Assembly (NCBI RefSeq): GCF_030163755.1
Contig: NZ_JASJOE010000028.1
Coordinates: 1-43,985, forward strand
Length of the DNA stretch: 43,985 bases
Reading direction: 5' to 3'
Origin: Roseicyclus amphidinii
Lineage (GTDB): Bacteria > Pseudomonadota > Alphaproteobacteria > Rhodobacterales > Rhodobacteraceae
A program made the position numbers and the translations under genes. The notes beneath the pieces were generated by a model that was given only the letters and a program-made list of their open reading frames with translations, was not told the DNA's origin and searched no databases. How positions within the stretch are numbered: the first letter of the stretch is position 1; each line of letters starts with the position of its first letter. This document shows positions 33,242 through 42,263 of this stretch, piece by piece.

Positions 33242-34284
33242 TGCGCGCGGCCCGGCTGACCGCCTGGCGCCAGCCGCTCCGGATCGAGGATCTGCCCGAT
33301 CCCGCCTGCCCGCCCGACGGGGTGGTGCTGGAGGTGCTGGCCTGCGGCATCTGCCGCTCGGACTGGCATGCCTGGACGGGCGCGGACCCGGACGTCAGCC
33401 TGCCGCATGTGCCGGGCCACGAATTCTGCGGCGTGGTGCTTGAGGCGGGGCCGGAGGTCACGCGTTGGCGCGCGGGCGACCGGGTGATCGCGCCCTTCAT
33501 CCTGGCCTGCGGGCGCTGCCCCGATTGCCAGTCGGGCAACCAGACGATCTGTGCCACGCAAGCCGTTCCCGGCTTCACCTGCGACGGGGCCTTTGCCGAG
33601 CGGGTCGCGGTGGTGCGCGCCGACGCCAACCTGACCGCGCTGCCCGAGGGGATGGATCCCGCGTTGGCCGCCGCCCTGGGTTGCCGGGTGACGACGGCCT
33701 GGCATGCGCTGACCGGGCGCGCGGGGCTGAGGCCGGGCGAATGGCTGGGCATCTGGGGCGCGGGCGGCATCGGGCTTGCCGCGCTGATGCTGGGTCGCGC
33801 CATGGGAGCGCGGGTGGCCGTGGCCGACGTGGTGGCGGAAAAGCTCGAGATGGCGCGCGCGCTGGGGGCCGAGGCGGTGATCGACGCGCGCGGGGACGAT
33901 CCCGCCGGGGCGATGCGCGCGGCCACCGGGGGCGGCGCCCATGTCGCGCTCGAGGCGCTGGGGTTCGCGGTGACCGCCGAGAACGCGTTGAAGAGCCTGC
34001 GCAAGCTGGGGCGCATGGTGCAGGTGGGGATGCCCGCGGGCGACCATGCCCGCATCGAGTTGCCCTGGGATGCACTCTATTCCGGCCAGTTGGCCGTCTA
34101 CGGCACGCGGGGGATGCCCGCGCATCGCTATCCCGCGCTGCTCGAGTTCATCGCGGCGACGGGCCTTGACCTGTCGCCGATCATCGCGCGTCGCGTTGCG
34201 CTGTCCGATGTCTCCGCCGAACTGGCCCTTTTCGACGCTGCGGCCCCGCCCGGCGTCGCCGTCATCACCGATTTCACCCGCTAG
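33241..34284 (+). CDS. Zinc-dependent alcohol dehydrogenase family protein
   Basis: 347-aa medium-chain dehydrogenase. The catalytic zinc set is ACGICRSDWHAW (Cys) and VPGHEFCGVV (His, Glu). The structural zinc lobe is ILACGRCPDCQSGNQTIC with four Cys. The cofactor fold has GIWGAGGIGLAALML, and the following strand VAVADVVAEKLE with Asp predicts NAD(H). Substrate unknown. It is wedged between purS (1-nt overlap) and purQ (18-nt gap) and must be co-transcribed with them, although it has no known purine role. Confidence 0.93.
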   Translation: MRAARLTAWRQPLRIEDLPDPACPPDGVVLEVLACGICRSDWHAWTGADPDVSLPHVPGHEFCGVVLEAGPEVTRWRAGDRVIAPFILACGRCPDCQSGNQTICATQAVPGFTCDGAFAERVAVVRADANLTALPEGMDPALAAALGCRVTTAWHALTGRAGLRPGEWLGIWGAGGIGLAALMLGRAMGARVAVADVVAEKLEMARALGAEAVIDARGDDPAGAMRAATGGGAHVALEALGFAVTAENALKSLRKLGRMVQVGMPAGDHARIELPWDALYSGQLAVYGTRGMPAHRYPALLEFIAATGLDLSPIIARRVALSDVSAELALFDAAAPPGVAVITDFTR

Positions 34285-34302
34285 CCCGAAAGGTCCCGAC
34301 CG

Positions 34303-34971
34303 ATGAAAGCTGCCGTCCTCGTCTTCCCCGGCTCCAACTGCGACCGTGACCTTGCCGTGGCCTTCCGGTCCGCCGGTTTCGAGGTCGAGATGGTCTGGCA
34401 CAAGGAGGCCGATCTGCCCGCGGGCACCGACATCGTCGGCGTGCCGGGCGGATTCTCCTATGGCGACTACCTGCGCTGCGGGGCCATCGCGGCGCAATCG
34501 CCGATCATGCGCGCCGTCGCACGCCATGCCGAGGCGGGCGGCTATGTGCTGGGCATCTGCAACGGGTTCCAGGTGCTGTGCGAGACGCGGCTTCTGCCCG
34601 GTGCGCTGATGCGCAACGCGGGGCTGAAGTTCGTCTGCCGGATGCAGGGGCTGCGGGTGGAGACCAGCGACAGCGCCTTTACCGCCGGCTATGCCGCGGG
34701 GCAGGAGATCACCGTGCCGATCGCCCATCACGACGGCAATTACGTCGCCGACCCGGAGACGCTGGCGATGCTCAAGGCCGAGGATCGCGTCGCCTTCCGC
34801 TATATCGGCAGCCCGAATGGCGCGATGGACGACATCGCGGGCGTGCTGAGTGCGAACCGCCGGGTGCTGGGGTTGATGCCGCATCCCGAGCGGGTGGTGG
34901 ACGCGGCGCAGGGCGGCACCGACGGGGCGGCGATGTTCAAGGGGCTGGCCGAGGCGCTGGTCGCGGCCTGA
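34303..34971 (+). CDS. purQ: Phosphoribosylformylglycinamidine synthase subunit PurQ
   Basis: 222-aa glutaminase subunit that supplies ammonia for FGAM synthase. The class I amidotransferase triad is visible: Cys86 in [14 protein letters not shown], and His-Glu in [10 protein letters not shown]. The start [20 protein letters not shown] and the middle [20 protein letters not shown] are PurQ signatures. GAAAGG lies about 9 nt before the ATG. Last pur gene here; purL, needed to complete the enzyme, is outside the window. Confidence 0.96.
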   Translation: MKAAVLVFPGSNCDRDLAVAFRSAGFEVEMVWHKEADLPAGTDIVGVPGGFSYGDYLRCGAIAAQSPIMRAVARHAEAGGYVLGICNGFQVLCETRLLPGALMRNAGLKFVCRMQGLRVETSDSAFTAGYAAGQEITVPIAHHDGNYVADPETLAMLKAEDRVAFRYIGSPNGAMDDIAGVLSANRRVLGLMPHPERVVDAAQGGTDGAAMFKGLAEALVAA

Positions 34972-35011
34972 CGCATCCCGCGGCTTGAGCGAGGGGCGCG
35001 GCGCGCCTACC

Positions 35012-36790
35012 ATGTGGGCCATGAGTGCAAGTGACAGCCAGACCGGGGCCGACATCGGCCATCGCCGCCGCGCATGGGTGCTGCGGGCGTTTCTCGTGGT
35101 CTTCGTGATGGTCGCCGTCGCGGCGATCTGGGTGTCGAACACCTGGCTCACGCAGCGGTTCACCGAGACCACGCGCAACCGCGCCGAGATCCGGCTGGCG
35201 ATCTATTCGGGCACCGTGCAGTCCGAGCTGCAGCGCCATTCGGTCGTGCCGCTTCTGTTGTCGCGCGACCCGGTGCTGATCCGGTCGCTCGAGACCAACA
35301 GTTTCACAGATACCTCGCAGCGCCTGATTTCCTACGTGGACGAGATCGGCGCGGCCTCGCTCGTGCTGCTGGACCGCGAGGGGCGGATCGTGGCGGCCAC
35401 CGACCGCTCGCGGCTGGCGCAGTTGCGGAACTCGGACCCGTTCTTCGTGCAGGCCACGCGCTCGCCCGACACGGTCTTCACCTCGAACGAGCCGGAAACC
35501 GGGCGCTACGATTTCACCTTTTCGCGCGCCTTGAGGGGGCCCGAGAACCGGCTTCTGGGGGTGATCCTCGTCGAGGTGGACCTTGCGCGGATCATCGACC
35601 GTTGGCGCGGCACCACCGAGGCGGTGTTCCTGACCAACAGCCAGGGCGAGATCATCCTGTCGACGGAACCGCGCTGGCGCGGCCGCACCGAGGCCGAGGC
35701 GCTGGCGCTGCAGCCGCCGCAAAGCGCGATCCAGCGCGCCATCGACGCGACGGGGGAATTCGCCTTCGGCGACCGGCGGCCCGATTTCTTCGGCTCGGAC
35801 ACGATCCGGCTGGAAAGCCGCATCCCGTTCCGGGGATGGCGCATCATCAGCTACACCGCCTACACCTCGGTGCGCGAGCGGGTGAACGCGGTTCTGGCGC
35901 TCGAGATCATGGGATTCGCGCTGCTGCTTGCGGGCGGTTTCTACGTTCTGAGCCGCCGCGCGCGGTCGCAGTCGGTGCGGCTGGCGCGCGAGTCGGCGGA
36001 GCTTCGCCGGTTGAATGCCCGGCTGCAGCGGGAAATCGCCGAGCGCCAGAGGGTCGAGCGGACGCTGGAAGAGGCCGAACAAAGCCTTGCGCAAAGCCAG
36101 AAACTCGCCGCGCTGGGCGAGATGTCGGCTGCCGTCAGCCACGAGCTGAACCAGCCGCTTGCGGCGATGAAGACCTACCTGGCGGGCGCGCGCCTGCTGC
36201 TCCAGCGCCGGCGGGTGGAGGAGGCCGCCTCGAGCTTCCAGCGCATCGACGACCTGATCGAGCGGATGGGCGCGATCACGCGGCAACTGAAATCCTATGC
36301 CCGCAAGGGCGGCGAGGCCTTCGAGCCGGTCGACCTGCGCGACGCGCTGAAGGGCGCGATGACGATGATGGAGCCGCAGTTGCGCACGACGCGGGTGGCG
36401 ATCACACAGAGCCTGCCGCGCCGCCCGGTGATGGTGATGGCCGACCGGCTGCGGCTCGAGCAGGTGATCATCAACCTGTTGCGCAACGCGCTGGACGCGA
36501 TGAAGGAGGCCCGCACGCGCGAGCTGGACCTGCTGATCGCCGAGGGCGAGGAAGCGGTGCTGACGGTGCGCGACAGCGGCAAGGGGATTGACGATCTCGA
36601 CGCCTTGTTCGAGCCATTCTACACCACGAAGAAGCCCGGCGAGGGGGTGGGCCTTGGCCTTGCCATCTCCTCGGGGATCGTCGCGGACCTGGGCGGGCGG
36701 CTGACCGCGCGCAACGGCGAAGAGGGCGGGGCCGTCTTCGAGATCCGCCTGCCGCTGATCGGCGAGGGCGGGGCGAAGGCGGCGGAGTGA
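35012..36790 (+). CDS. DctB-family sensor histidine kinase
   Basis: 592-aa inner-membrane kinase. TM1 is RAFLVVFVMVAVAAIWVSN (about 24-42). A long periplasmic double-Cache sensor follows (to about 295), then TM2 VLALEIMGFALLLAGGFYVL. A coiled coil (LRRLNARLQREIAERQRVER) leads to the H-box SAAVSHELNQPLAAMKTYLA with His377. ATPase boxes are VIINLLRNALDA (N), VRDSGKGID (G1), FEPFYTTKKPGEGVGLGLAI (F/G2). The domain order and the ELNQPLAA box match DctB, which senses C4-dicarboxylates. Start uncertain: ATG at 35012 or 35021, neither with a good ribosome site. It pairs with the regulator 20 nt downstream. Confidence 0.87.
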   Translation: MWAMSASDSQTGADIGHRRRAWVLRAFLVVFVMVAVAAIWVSNTWLTQRFTETTRNRAEIRLAIYSGTVQSELQRHSVVPLLLSRDPVLIRSLETNSFTDTSQRLISYVDEIGAASLVLLDREGRIVAATDRSRLAQLRNSDPFFVQATRSPDTVFTSNEPETGRYDFTFSRALRGPENRLLGVILVEVDLARIIDRWRGTTEAVFLTNSQGEIILSTEPRWRGRTEAEALALQPPQSAIQRAIDATGEFAFGDRRPDFFGSDTIRLESRIPFRGWRIISYTAYTSVRERVNAVLALEIMGFALLLAGGFYVLSRRARSQSVRLARESAELRRLNARLQREIAERQRVERTLEEAEQSLAQSQKLAALGEMSAAVSHELNQPLAAMKTYLAGARLLLQRRRVEEAASSFQRIDDLIERMGAITRQLKSYARKGGEAFEPVDLRDALKGAMTMMEPQLRTTRVAITQSLPRRPVMVMADRLRLEQVIINLLRNALDAMKEARTRELDLLIAEGEEAVLTVRDSGKGIDDLDALFEPFYTTKKPGEGVGLGLAISSGIVADLGGRLTARNGEEGGAVFEIRLPLIGEGGAKAAE

Positions 36791-36809
36791 CAGGAAAGGA
36801 CGAAGGCTG

Positions 36810-38126
36810 ATGAAGATCGCCATCGTGGATGACGAGCAGGACATGCGACAGTCGATCAGTCAGTGGCTGGCGCTGTCGGGCTTCGAGACCGAGACCTACG
36901 CCAGCGCCGAAGAGGCGCTTAAGGCGATCGGCCCCGACTGGCCGGGCGTGGTGGTGACGGACGTCAAGATGCCGGGCATGGACGGCATGGCCTTCCTCAA
37001 GCGGCTGATGGGCGTGGACAGCGGCCTGCCCGTGATCCTGATCACCGGGCATGGCGATGTGCCCATGGCGGTCGAGGCGATGCGGATCGGGGCCTATGAC
37101 TTTCTGGAAAAGCCGTTCAACCCCGACCGGATGACCGACCTTGCCAAGCGCGCGAGCCAGCAACGTCGCCTGACGCTCGACAACCGGGCGCTGCGCCGCG
37201 AGCTGTCGGACGGCACCGTGCTGATGCGCAAGCTGATCGGCTCCAGCCCCGTGATGGAGCGGTTGCGCGAGGATATCCTCGACCTCGGCCAGGCCGATGG
37301 TCACGTGCTGATCGTGGGCGAGACGGGCACCGGCAAGACGCTGGTGGCCCATGCGCTGCACGCGGTGGGGCCGCGGGCGGGCAAGAGCTTTGTCGCGTTG
37401 TCCTGTGCCGCGCATGACGAGGAGACGCTGGCCGCCAAGCTCTTCGGCCCGGTGGGCGAGGACCAGGACAAGCCGCTGGTGGAACAGGCGCGCGGCGGCA
37501 CGCTGGTGCTGGAGGATATCGAGAGCCTGCCGCAGCCCCTGCAAGCGCGGCTTCTGACGGTGATCAACGAGCAGGGCAGCCCGGCCGAGACGCGGATCGT
37601 GGCGATCTGCAACGCGCCCGAGCCCGAGCAATGCGAGGCCTCGTTGCGGCCCGACCTGTTCTATCGGCTTGCCGCGATGCGCATCGACCTGCCGCCGCTG
37701 CGCCAGCGCGGTGAGGATATCCTGACGCTTTTCACCCGTTTCGGCGAGCAGTTCGCCGAGGAATACGGCACCGAAAGCCCGCAGGTGACCGCCCAGGAGG
37801 CGGCGCAACTGTTGCAGGCGCCATGGCCCGGCAACGTGCGCCAGCTGATCAACATCGCCGAGCGCGCGATCCTGCAGCAGCGCCGCGGCTCTGGCTCCAT
37901 CGCCTCGCTCCTGATGGCCGACAACGCCGAGATCGCGCCGCAGGCGATCGGCGAGGGCAAGCCGCTCAAGGAATACGTCGAGGCCTTCGAACGGATGCTG
38001 ATCGACAACACGATGCGGCGGCACCGCGGCTCCATCGCGGGCGTGATGGACGAGCTGTGCCTGCCGCGCCGGACGTTGAACGAGAAAATGGCAAAATACG
38101 GGCTCAGCCGGTCGGATTATCTCTGA
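36810..38126 (+). CDS. DctD-like response regulator (NtrC family) lacking GAFTGA
   Basis: 438-aa regulator. Receiver domain 1-120 with acidic pocket Asp7-Asp8, phospho-site Asp51 (VVVTDVKMPGMDG) and Lys101. AAA+ domain with Walker A GETGTGKT (170-177), Walker B variant GGTLVLEDIE (229-238) and PDLFYRLAAMRIDLPPLRQR. C-terminal Fis-type helix-turn-helix (405-430, GSIAGVMDELCLPRRTLNEK). The sigma54-contact loop GAFTGA is absent: the segment LFGPVGEDQDKPLVEQARGG is about 14 residues shorter than usual. R. capsulatus NtrC, which also lacks GAFTGA, activates sigma70 polymerase; the same may hold here. No dctPQM genes are near. Confidence 0.88.
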   Translation: MKIAIVDDEQDMRQSISQWLALSGFETETYASAEEALKAIGPDWPGVVVTDVKMPGMDGMAFLKRLMGVDSGLPVILITGHGDVPMAVEAMRIGAYDFLEKPFNPDRMTDLAKRASQQRRLTLDNRALRRELSDGTVLMRKLIGSSPVMERLREDILDLGQADGHVLIVGETGTGKTLVAHALHAVGPRAGKSFVALSCAAHDEETLAAKLFGPVGEDQDKPLVEQARGGTLVLEDIESLPQPLQARLLTVINEQGSPAETRIVAICNAPEPEQCEASLRPDLFYRLAAMRIDLPPLRQRGEDILTLFTRFGEQFAEEYGTESPQVTAQEAAQLLQAPWPGNVRQLINIAERAILQQRRGSGSIASLLMADNAEIAPQAIGEGKPLKEYVEAFERMLIDNTMRRHRGSIAGVMDELCLPRRTLNEKMAKYGLSRSDYL

Positions 38127-38537
38127 GCTGTCCGCCGCTTGCACGAATTGCCATTGTCTTTCGCCGCAAGCCCCCCTTAATGTGGCGTGACCGGCCTTGT
38201 GCCGGTCCGATCAGTTTCTCTGCATCCCTGCTCCGCGCCTGAAAGAACCGCGCGAAAGGGACCGCAGGTCACTTGGGCCGATGGCGCCTTACACGCCCGG
38301 CCCACCCGAAACCGCCCCGATCCGGGGCAGAATTGGCCCTCCGGCTTGCCCGGCGTGGCCGGAGACAGACGCGATGCAGCGCAGGGGCGCAAACATGGTG
38401 AGACGGACGGGGGTCAATGCCCTCGCCGCGGCCACGCCCCGTGGCATCGCGCTTAACATGAAACGCGAAGTGACACTCCCGTCCCGCAGCGGTGCGCCGC
38501 CGGGGCCAACGGGGGCGTTGTCGCGGGCAAGGACAAA
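38127..38537 (+). other. 411-nt region between dctD and rne, probable long rne leader
   Basis: No convincing gene on either strand. GACCGGC-CTTGT-GCCGGTC (38189-38207) is a 7-bp hairpin that may end dctD or begin the rne leader. RNase E mRNAs in other bacteria have long leaders (361 nt in E. coli) through which the enzyme limits its own synthesis, so the same is inferred here. AAGGAC precedes the rne ATG. I could not place a clear promoter. Confidence 0.5.
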
Positions 38538-41282
38538 ATGGCAAAGACGATGCTCATCGATGCCACCCATCCCGAGGAAACCCGGGTTGTCGTGGCAGAC
38601 GGAACCAAGGTCGAGGAATTCGATTTCGAGTCGCTGAACAAGCGGCAACTTGCAGGAAACATCTACCTGGCGAAGGTCACGAGGGTCGAACCCTCGCTGC
38701 AGGCCGCCTTCGTGGATTACGGCGGCAATCGCCATGGCTTCCTCGCCTTCTCGGAAATCCACCCCGATTACTACCAGATCCCGGTCGCCGACCGCGAGGC
38801 GCTGCTGGCCGAGGAACGCGAATACGCCGAGGCCATGGCCGCCGAGGCCGAGGCCGAGGAGAACAAGCCCAAGCGTGCGCGCAGGACGCGCCGCCGCAAG
38901 ACCTCGGACACCCGCGCCGAGGCCGCGGCAAGCGATGCCGTGACCACCGGCGAGGTGTCGGGCGGTCCTTCGGGGATGGATGTCGTCGATCTGGGCGATG
39001 AGGACACGGATGAGGATGCCACCTCGGTGGAGGGGCTCTCGCCGATGGAGATGGTCGCCGAAACGCCCGTCGAGGAACCCGAGGACGTCGACGCCGACAC
39101 GGGCGAAGACAGCGGCGAGGACACGGGGGAGGATTCGGGCGAGGACGACGCCGCCGAGGATGCCGACCACGGCGAGGGCGACGAGGCCGAGGGCCGCGCC
39201 ACCGCCGAGACCGTCGCCGATGACGACACCGAGGAGGACATCCGCCCGGTCCGCAAACCGCGGCCGCGGAAATACAAGATCCAGGAGGTCGTGAAAGTCC
39301 GCCAGATCATGCTGGTGCAGGTCGTCAAGGAAGAGCGCGGCAACAAGGGTGCGGCGCTGACCACCTACCTCAGCCTTGCGGGCCGCTATTGCGTCCTGAT
39401 GCCCAACACGGCGCGGGGCGGCGGCATCAGCCGCAAGATCACCAATGCCGCCGACCGCAAGAAGCTCAAGGAAATCGCGCAGGAGATCGAGGTGCCGCAG
39501 GGCGCGGGTCTGATCATCCGCACCGCGGGCAGCCAGCGCACCAAGGCCGAGATCAAGCGCGACTACGAGTACCTGCAGCGCCAGTGGGAGCAGATCCGCG
39601 AGCTGACGCTGAAATCCATCGCGCCCGCCCCGATCTACGAAGAGGGCAACCTGATCCACCGCGCGATCCGCGACCTCTACAACCGCGATATCGACGAGGT
39701 GATCGTCGAGGGCGATGCCGGTTACCGGCAGGCCAAGGACTTCATGAAGATGATCATGCCGTCCCACGCCAAGAACGTGAAGAACTACACCGACCCCACG
39801 CCCTTGTTCGCCAAGCACAAGGTCGAGGGCTACCTCGCCGACATGTTCAACCCGACCGTTCAGCTCAAGTCGGGCGGCTACATCGTGATCGGCATCACCG
39901 AGGCGCTGGTGGTGATCGACGTGAACTCGGGCCGGGCCACCAAGGAAGGCTCGATCGAGGAAACCGCGCTCAAGACCAACCTCGAGGCCGCCGAGGAAGT
40001 GGCGCGCCAGCTGCGCCTGCGCGACCTTGCGGGCCTGATCGTGATCGACTTCATCGACATGGACGAGCGCCGCAACAACGCCGCCGTCGAGAAGAAGCTG
40101 AAGGACAAGCTCAAGACCGACCGTGCGCGCATCCAGGTGGGGCGCATCTCGGCCTTCGGCCTGCTCGAGATGTCGCGCCAGCGCCTGCGCCCCGGCATGC
40201 TCGAGGCGACGACGCAGCCCTGCAAGGCGTGCCATGGCACCGGCCTGATCCGCTCGGACGACAGTCTTGCGCTCTCGATCCTGCGCCAGCTTGAGGAAGA
40301 GGGCCCCAAGCGCCGCGCCAAGGAGGTGACGGTCACGGCACCCGTCGCCATCGTCAACTACCTGATGAACGAGAAGCGCGACTACCTCGCCGCGATCGAG
40401 GCGCGCTACGGCCTGTCGATCCGGATCGAGGCCGACCCGAGCCTTGTCGCGCCCGATTACAAGATCGACCGCTCCAAGGTTGCGACCCGTCGCATCGTGG
40501 CGGCCGCGCCCATCGTCTCGATGGATGCCACGCTGATGGATGACCTCGAGGAGGAGGAGGACGTCGCGGAAGAGGTGCTGGAAGACGCCGCCGAGGCCGT
40601 CGAAAGCACCAATGCCCCGCGCGCCCCCGAGGCCGAAGGCGACGACGATCAGCCCAAGAAAAAGCGCCGTCGCCGCCGTGGCGGGCGCGGACGCCGGCGC
40701 AAGTCGGACGAGGGTCAGTCGGATGACGGGCAGTCGGATGAGGGGCAGGAGAACGGCACGGACGGGTCGGGCGACGAGGACAAGACCGGTGCGGTCGCAG
40801 CCGACGCCCCGGCCTCCGCCGAGACTGCTGCGCCCGATGCACCCGCGGCCGATGGTGCCGAGGCCGAAGCGGAAGGGGCTGCTGACGCCTCGGTCGAGGC
40901 CGAGGCCCCGGCCGAGCCCGCCGAAAAGCCCAAGCGCAAGCGTGCGACGCGCAGCCGCAAGAAGCCCGAGGCAGCGCCCGCCGCCGAGGCCGCCGAGGCA
41001 TCGGCAGAGCCTGAGGTGGACCCCAAGCCCGCGGCCGAGGCCGAGGTTGTGCCCGACGCCGAACCGGTCGTGACGCCCGAGCCGGAACCCGCGGTTGCAG
41101 AAGAGCAAGTGCCCGAGCCCGCGCTGCAGCCGGAACCGGCCGCAGCGGAGCCCACGGCGGAACCGGTGCTCGAGACGGCGACCGAGACGGTGACAGAGAC
41201 TGCGACCGAGACGGCAACCGAGACGGTGGCAGAGGCCGAACCGACCAAGCCCAAGCGCCGCGGCTGGTGGTCCAAGGGCTGA
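38538..41282 (+). CDS. rne: Ribonuclease E
   Basis: 914-aa endoribonuclease, core of the RNA degradosome. The S1 domain starts around residue 35 (LAGNIYLAKVTRVEPSLQAA) and is split by an acidic insertion at about 91-245 (rich in GED repeats, with an Arg patch RARRTRRRK). The catalytic DNase I-like part has VVIDVNSG and IVIDFIDMDERRN with the Mg-binding Asp residues. The zinc link is CKACHGTGL. The C-terminal half is disordered, with Arg-rich KKKRRRRRGGRGRRRK, Ala/Glu/Pro repeats and TET repeats. It ends PKRRGWWSKG; in Caulobacter a C-terminal GWW motif binds polynucleotide phosphorylase. S1 insertions of this kind are known in alphaproteobacteria. Confidence 0.96.
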   Translation: MAKTMLIDATHPEETRVVVADGTKVEEFDFESLNKRQLAGNIYLAKVTRVEPSLQAAFVDYGGNRHGFLAFSEIHPDYYQIPVADREALLAEEREYAEAMAAEAEAEENKPKRARRTRRRKTSDTRAEAAASDAVTTGEVSGGPSGMDVVDLGDEDTDEDATSVEGLSPMEMVAETPVEEPEDVDADTGEDSGEDTGEDSGEDDAAEDADHGEGDEAEGRATAETVADDDTEEDIRPVRKPRPRKYKIQEVVKVRQIMLVQVVKEERGNKGAALTTYLSLAGRYCVLMPNTARGGGISRKITNAADRKKLKEIAQEIEVPQGAGLIIRTAGSQRTKAEIKRDYEYLQRQWEQIRELTLKSIAPAPIYEEGNLIHRAIRDLYNRDIDEVIVEGDAGYRQAKDFMKMIMPSHAKNVKNYTDPTPLFAKHKVEGYLADMFNPTVQLKSGGYIVIGITEALVVIDVNSGRATKEGSIEETALKTNLEAAEEVARQLRLRDLAGLIVIDFIDMDERRNNAAVEKKLKDKLKTDRARIQVGRISAFGLLEMSRQRLRPGMLEATTQPCKACHGTGLIRSDDSLALSILRQLEEEGPKRRAKEVTVTAPVAIVNYLMNEKRDYLAAIEARYGLSIRIEADPSLVAPDYKIDRSKVATRRIVAAAPIVSMDATLMDDLEEEEDVAEEVLEDAAEAVESTNAPRAPEAEGDDDQPKKKRRRRRGGRGRRRKSDEGQSDDGQSDEGQENGTDGSGDEDKTGAVAADAPASAETAAPDAPAADGAEAEAEGAADASVEAEAPAEPAEKPKRKRATRSRKKPEAAPAAEAAEASAEPEVDPKPAAEAEVVPDAEPVVTPEPEPAVAEEQVPEPALQPEPAAAEPTAEPVLETATETVTETATETATETVAEAEPTKPKRRGWWSKG
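41172..41231 (+). repeat. Five 12-bp tandem repeats inside rne
   Basis: The unit GAGACGGCGACC and variants is repeated five times in frame, encoding a run of Glu-Thr-(Ala/Val)-Thr. It sits in the disordered tail of RNase E and could vary in copy number between strains. Confidence 0.8.
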
Positions 41283-41307
41283 CCGTCCGACCGTTCGAAA
41301 CGACAAA

Positions 41308-41331
41308 GGGCGCCCCGAGGGGCGCCCTTTT
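41308..41331. terminator. Bidirectional intrinsic terminator between rne and the DsbA-like gene
   Basis: GGGCGCCCC (41308-41316) pairs perfectly with GGGGCGCCC (41319-41327), followed by TTTT and preceded by AAA. It lies 26 nt after the rne stop and 20 nt after the stop of the convergent gene. Confidence 0.9.
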
Positions 41332-41350
41332 CGCATGTATGACGCGACGT

Positions 41351-42103
41351 TTACTGCGCGTCGTCGCGCAGCATCGCCACGATCTCGAGCATCCCGTCGA
41401 GCGGCACGTAACCCCGCACCATCTGGTCGCCGAACACGAAGGTGGGCGTTCCCGAGATCTGCAGCCGCTCGCCGAGCGCGCGGTTGTAGTCGATGGTCTG
41501 TCGCACCAGCGGATCGTCGAGCGAGGCGACGATCGCCGCGCTGTCCAGGCCCAGCCCCTCGGCCAGCGCCATCAGCGCGGGTTGGGTCATGTCGCCGCGC
41601 ATCGTCATCATCGCGTCGAAGATCTCGAAATAGGCCTCGTCCCCCAGCGCGACGCGGGTGGCGATGGCAAAGCGCGAGGCGAGAACCGATTGCTCGCCCA
41701 GGATCGGGAATTCCTTGACGACAAGGCGGATGTTGCCGTCCAGCTCGACCAGGTCCAGCACCTCGGGATGGGCGCGGCGGCAGAAGCCGCAGCGGTAATC
41801 CATGAACTCGACGACGGTGATGTCGCCCTCGGGGTTGCCGAGAACCACGTCGAAGGCCGAGGCGAACAGCGCGTTTGCATTCGCGGCCACGGCCATGGCG
41901 TCGCGCTCGACCTCGGCCTCGGCCTGGCGCTGCTCGAGCACGGCGAAGGCCTCCATCAGAACCTCGGGGTTCTCGACAAGGTAGCTGCGCACCTCGGCGC
42001 GAAAGGCCGCGCGCTCGGCATCGGTGAGATTGTCCAGATCGGTCGCCGCGGCCGGCAGGGCCATGGCACAGGTCAGGGCGAGGGCGGAGAGGTGTTTCAG
42101 CAC
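41351..42103 (-). CDS. DsbA/ScsC-like periplasmic thiol-disulfide oxidoreductase
   Basis: 250-aa secreted thioredoxin-fold protein. Residues 1-20 are a signal peptide (MLKHLSALALTCAMALPAAA). Residues 21-85 are an N-terminal helical extension with DLDNLTDAERAAFRAEVRSY, as seen in ScsC/BdbD-type proteins where it can mediate oligomerisation. The active site is Cys105-Gly-Phe-Cys108 in FMDYRCGFCRRAHPE, and the cis-Pro loop is ISGTPTFVFGD. It likely oxidises or shuffles disulfides, or protects exported proteins. It is convergent with rne and shares its terminator. Confidence 0.9.
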   Translation of the reverse strand: MLKHLSALALTCAMALPAAATDLDNLTDAERAAFRAEVRSYLVENPEVLMEAFAVLEQRQAEAEVERDAMAVAANANALFASAFDVVLGNPEGDITVVEFMDYRCGFCRRAHPEVLDLVELDGNIRLVVKEFPILGEQSVLASRFAIATRVALGDEAYFEIFDAMMTMRGDMTQPALMALAEGLGLDSAAIVASLDDPLVRQTIDYNRALGERLQISGTPTFVFGDQMVRGYVPLDGMLEIVAMLRDDAQ

Positions 42104-42263
42104 GGGCGTTGCTCATTCGTTGCGGTGTCGCTCCATGCGTAGCATATCCGCGCCCGCTTGCCAGCACCGACACCTTGCGCCGAGGGGTGCTCACGCGGGC
42201 GTGACCGTTGACGCGGGCGGGCGCGGCTGGTTCAAGGCGCGGGCACAGCAACCGGAGGGTTCC

